64,000 nucleotides of DNA from Ruminococcus sp. (GTDB lineage Bacteria > Bacillota > Clostridia > Oscillospirales > Ruminococcaceae): the NCBI GenBank assembly GCA_029060305.1, contig JAIDUG010000056.1:87880-151879 (forward strand), read 5' to 3'. Below the pieces are notes generated by a model, which had not been told where the DNA came from, did not search any database, and saw only the letters and a list, made by a program, of their open reading frames with translations. Position 1 is the first letter of the stretch; every line of letters begins with the position of its first letter. A program made the translations under genes and the position numbers. Below are positions 62,469 through 64,000 of the stretch, in pieces.

Positions 62469-63671
62469 TTAATTGTTTCTGTCGCTTAACTCTTTCAGTC
62501 TTGTCAGAATGATATTTGCAACTTCCTTTTTTGACATAATTTCAAGCTGTTCTGTATTGTCGGAAGTGATAAGAGTTACTATATTTGTATCTGTTCCGAA
62601 ACCTGCTCCGTCTGTTTTTATTGAGTTGGCACAAATCATATCGCATTTTTTTGAAATAAGTTTCTTTTTTGAATTATCAAGAATATTTTCCGTTTCCATT
62701 GAGAATCCACATATAATTTGTTTTTCAGGTTTGTGTTCGCCTAAATATTTCAGAATATCCTTTGTTCTTTTTAGCGGAATACTCATTTCACTGTCGGACT
62801 TTTTTATTTTGTTTTCGGCAGTTGTAACCGGCGTGTAGTCTGCAACGGCGGATGACTTCACTATAATATCAAAGTCATTCTGACGTTTTGTCACTTCCTG
62901 AAACATTTCCTCAGCGGATTCAGCTTTTACAACGTTGACAAACATAGGCGGTTTAATATCGGTGTGTCCTGCAACTACTGTAACTTCTGCACCTCTGAGC
63001 ATAGCGTTTTCTGCAACTGCAAAACCCATTTTTCCGGTTGAGTGGTTAGTGATGAAACGTACAGGGTCTATATTTTCACGTGTAGCACCTGCCGTTACAA
63101 GAATTTTCTTTCCTTGCAAGTCCTTTTCAAAAGCTATTTCACGGACTATATATTGAAGAAGTGTTTCCTCGTCAGGAAGTTTTCCGTCACCTGTATCACG
63201 GTTGGCAAGCATTCCGTTGACTGTAGGAACTATTTCATATCCGAATTTTTTAAGTTTTTCAATATTTTCCTGTACAATCGGATTATGAAACATATTGTGA
63301 TTCATTGCAGGAGCGATAATTTTTTTGCACGTACACGCCATAACGGTAGTCGTCAGCATATCGTCGGCAATACCGTTTGTTATTTTTCCGATTACGTTTG
63401 CGGAAGCAGGTGCAATCATTACAATGTCTGCTTTTTTTGCAATTGAAACGTGTTCCACGCTGTACTCGAAATTCCTGTCGAAAGTATCTATAAGGCACTT
63501 GTGCTGAGTGAGTGTTTCAAAAGTCAATGGGTGTACGAAATTCGTTGAATTAGGTGTCATCGCAACGTGTACTTCCGCACCGATTTTTGTCAGCATTCTT
63601 GCAAGATTGCATATCTTGTATACCGCTATAGAACCTGAAACGCCTAATAATACAGTTTTTCCGATAAGCAT
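62469..63671 (-). CDS. coaBC: Bifunctional phosphopantothenoylcysteine decarboxylase/synthetase
   Basis: 400 residues, two steps of coenzyme A synthesis. N-terminal CoaC flavoprotein (~1-185): GVSGSIAVYK, active-site His in VEHVSI, PASANVIGKI and PAMNHNMF. C-terminal CoaB (~190-400): VTAGATRENIDPVRFITNHSTGKMG (CTP site), SSAVADYTP and ENKIKKSD (catalytic Lys). In B. subtilis this gene lies between rpoZ and priA; here it is far from that block. AAAAGGAG ribosome site; an unknown gene ends 14 bases upstream. Confidence 0.97.
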   Translation of the reverse strand: MLIGKTVLLGVSGSIAVYKICNLARMLTKIGAEVHVAMTPNSTNFVHPLTFETLTQHKCLIDTFDRNFEYSVEHVSIAKKADIVMIAPASANVIGKITNGIADDMLTTTVMACTCKKIIAPAMNHNMFHNPIVQENIEKLKKFGYEIVPTVNGMLANRDTGDGKLPDEETLLQYIVREIAFEKDLQGKKILVTAGATRENIDPVRFITNHSTGKMGFAVAENAMLRGAEVTVVAGHTDIKPPMFVNVVKAESAEEMFQEVTKRQNDFDIIVKSSAVADYTPVTTAENKIKKSDSEMSIPLKRTKDILKYLGEHKPEKQIICGFSMETENILDNSKKKLISKKCDMICANSIKTDGAGFGTDTNIVTLITSDNTEQLEIMSKKEVANIILTRLKELSDRNN

Positions 63672-63685
63672 ATTATATTCTCCTT

Positions 63686-64000
63686 TTAAATTAGTTCGTA
63701 ATGTGAAAATAAATTTTCAAAAATTTTTTCTGTCATATTTTCAAATCCTATTGAAACATAGTCATCAGCATAATTAAGTATCATGAAATATTCGTCATTT
63801 GCGACACTTTCCGGAAGTTTTAACCATATTTTATAACAGATTTCAGAAAACGTTTTTATGTTCATTTCAAAGTATAATTTTTTAAGATATTCAGCAAGAT
63901 TTTTTTTAAATAACTCAATTTTGATATTATTTAAATTTATATGATTTGTTATATAAATTATACTTTCTGAAATATTTCCGGAAAGTAATTCAAGTTCAAG
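63686..64000 (-). CDS. 3' part of an unknown gene, cut by the window
   Basis: The minus-strand frame is open from the right edge to a TAA at 63688-63686, giving 104 codons. The protein is helical, rich in Asn, Ile, Lys and Glu, with WLKLPESVANDEYFMILNY near the middle. No motif I recognise. Its stop precedes the coaBC ribosome site by three bases, so the two are probably cotranscribed. Confidence 0.7.
   Translation of the reverse strand, partial: LELELLSGNISESIIYITNHINLNNIKIELFKKNLAEYLKKLYFEMNIKTFSEICYKIWLKLPESVANDEYFMILNYADDYVSIGFENMTEKIFENLFSHYELI

Noticed and set aside
1..64000. CRISPR arrays, insertion sequences, integrases, attachment sites or rRNA genes
   Set aside because: None was seen. 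The repeated elements in the window are the TerD genes and the protein-level repeats noted.

Overview
The window reads as the chromosome of an AT-rich, low-GC Gram-positive anaerobe of the Clostridia, most likely a cellulosome-forming Ruminococcus. The basis is threefold. Three secreted carbohydrate-active enzymes carry C-terminal dockerins (GH48, GH8 and a CE3-like SGNH esterase). The housekeeping block at 4.3-17.3 kb follows the Bacillus subtilis yloC-to-spoVM gene order. Promoters are consensus sigma-A type, nearly all with a 17-bp spacer. The species call is an inference from content.

Layout: 0-0.9 kb, 5' part of an ABC-2 type ATPase gene (minus). 1.3-4.3 kb, GH48 cellulase with two tandem promoters and a structured leader. 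4.3-17.3 kb, one long colinear cluster: yicC, remA, gmk, rpoZ, priA, def, fmt, rsmB, rlmN, PP2C phosphatase, PASTA kinase, rsgA, thiN and a 27-residue spoVM. 17.3-29.9 kb, mixed genes: tyrS, an SDR protein, tRNA-Thr(GGT), an SH3-like membrane protein, a Fur family regulator, a small C39-like protein, marR plus a YczE-like membrane protein, a ParB-fold-like protein, tRNA-Ala(GGC), GH8, ispDF and htrA.

30-41.5 kb is the most unusual region: an McrB-like AAA+ ATPase, a DUF2357/PD-(D/E)XK nuclease-like partner, a rhomboid protease, a YceG-like protein with three internal repeats, a structured leader holding a small ORF, TelA and three TerD paralogues. It looks like one Ter-type stress or defence locus joined to a type-IV-restriction-like pair.

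41.7-51.4 kb holds a lipoprotein with two half-cohesin-like segments, cysK with its Rrf2 regulator and a shared operator-like palindrome, and a complete tryptophan operon (trpEGDCFBA plus a cupin) behind a tRNA-Trp T-box. 51.4-64 kb holds the dockerin esterase, adhE with a Rex-type site, an unassigned ~150-nt structured RNA with its own promoter and terminator, a VanY-like peptidase, a DUF1846 protein, a CoiA-like protein, the shikimate genes aroF/aroC, coaBC, and the 3' end of an unknown gene.

Gene interplay: the cellulosomal enzymes degrade plant cell wall; tyrS, the aro genes and the trp operon serve aromatic amino acid supply; adhE is the redox sink for fermentation. No insertion sequence, CRISPR array, rRNA or prophage was seen.
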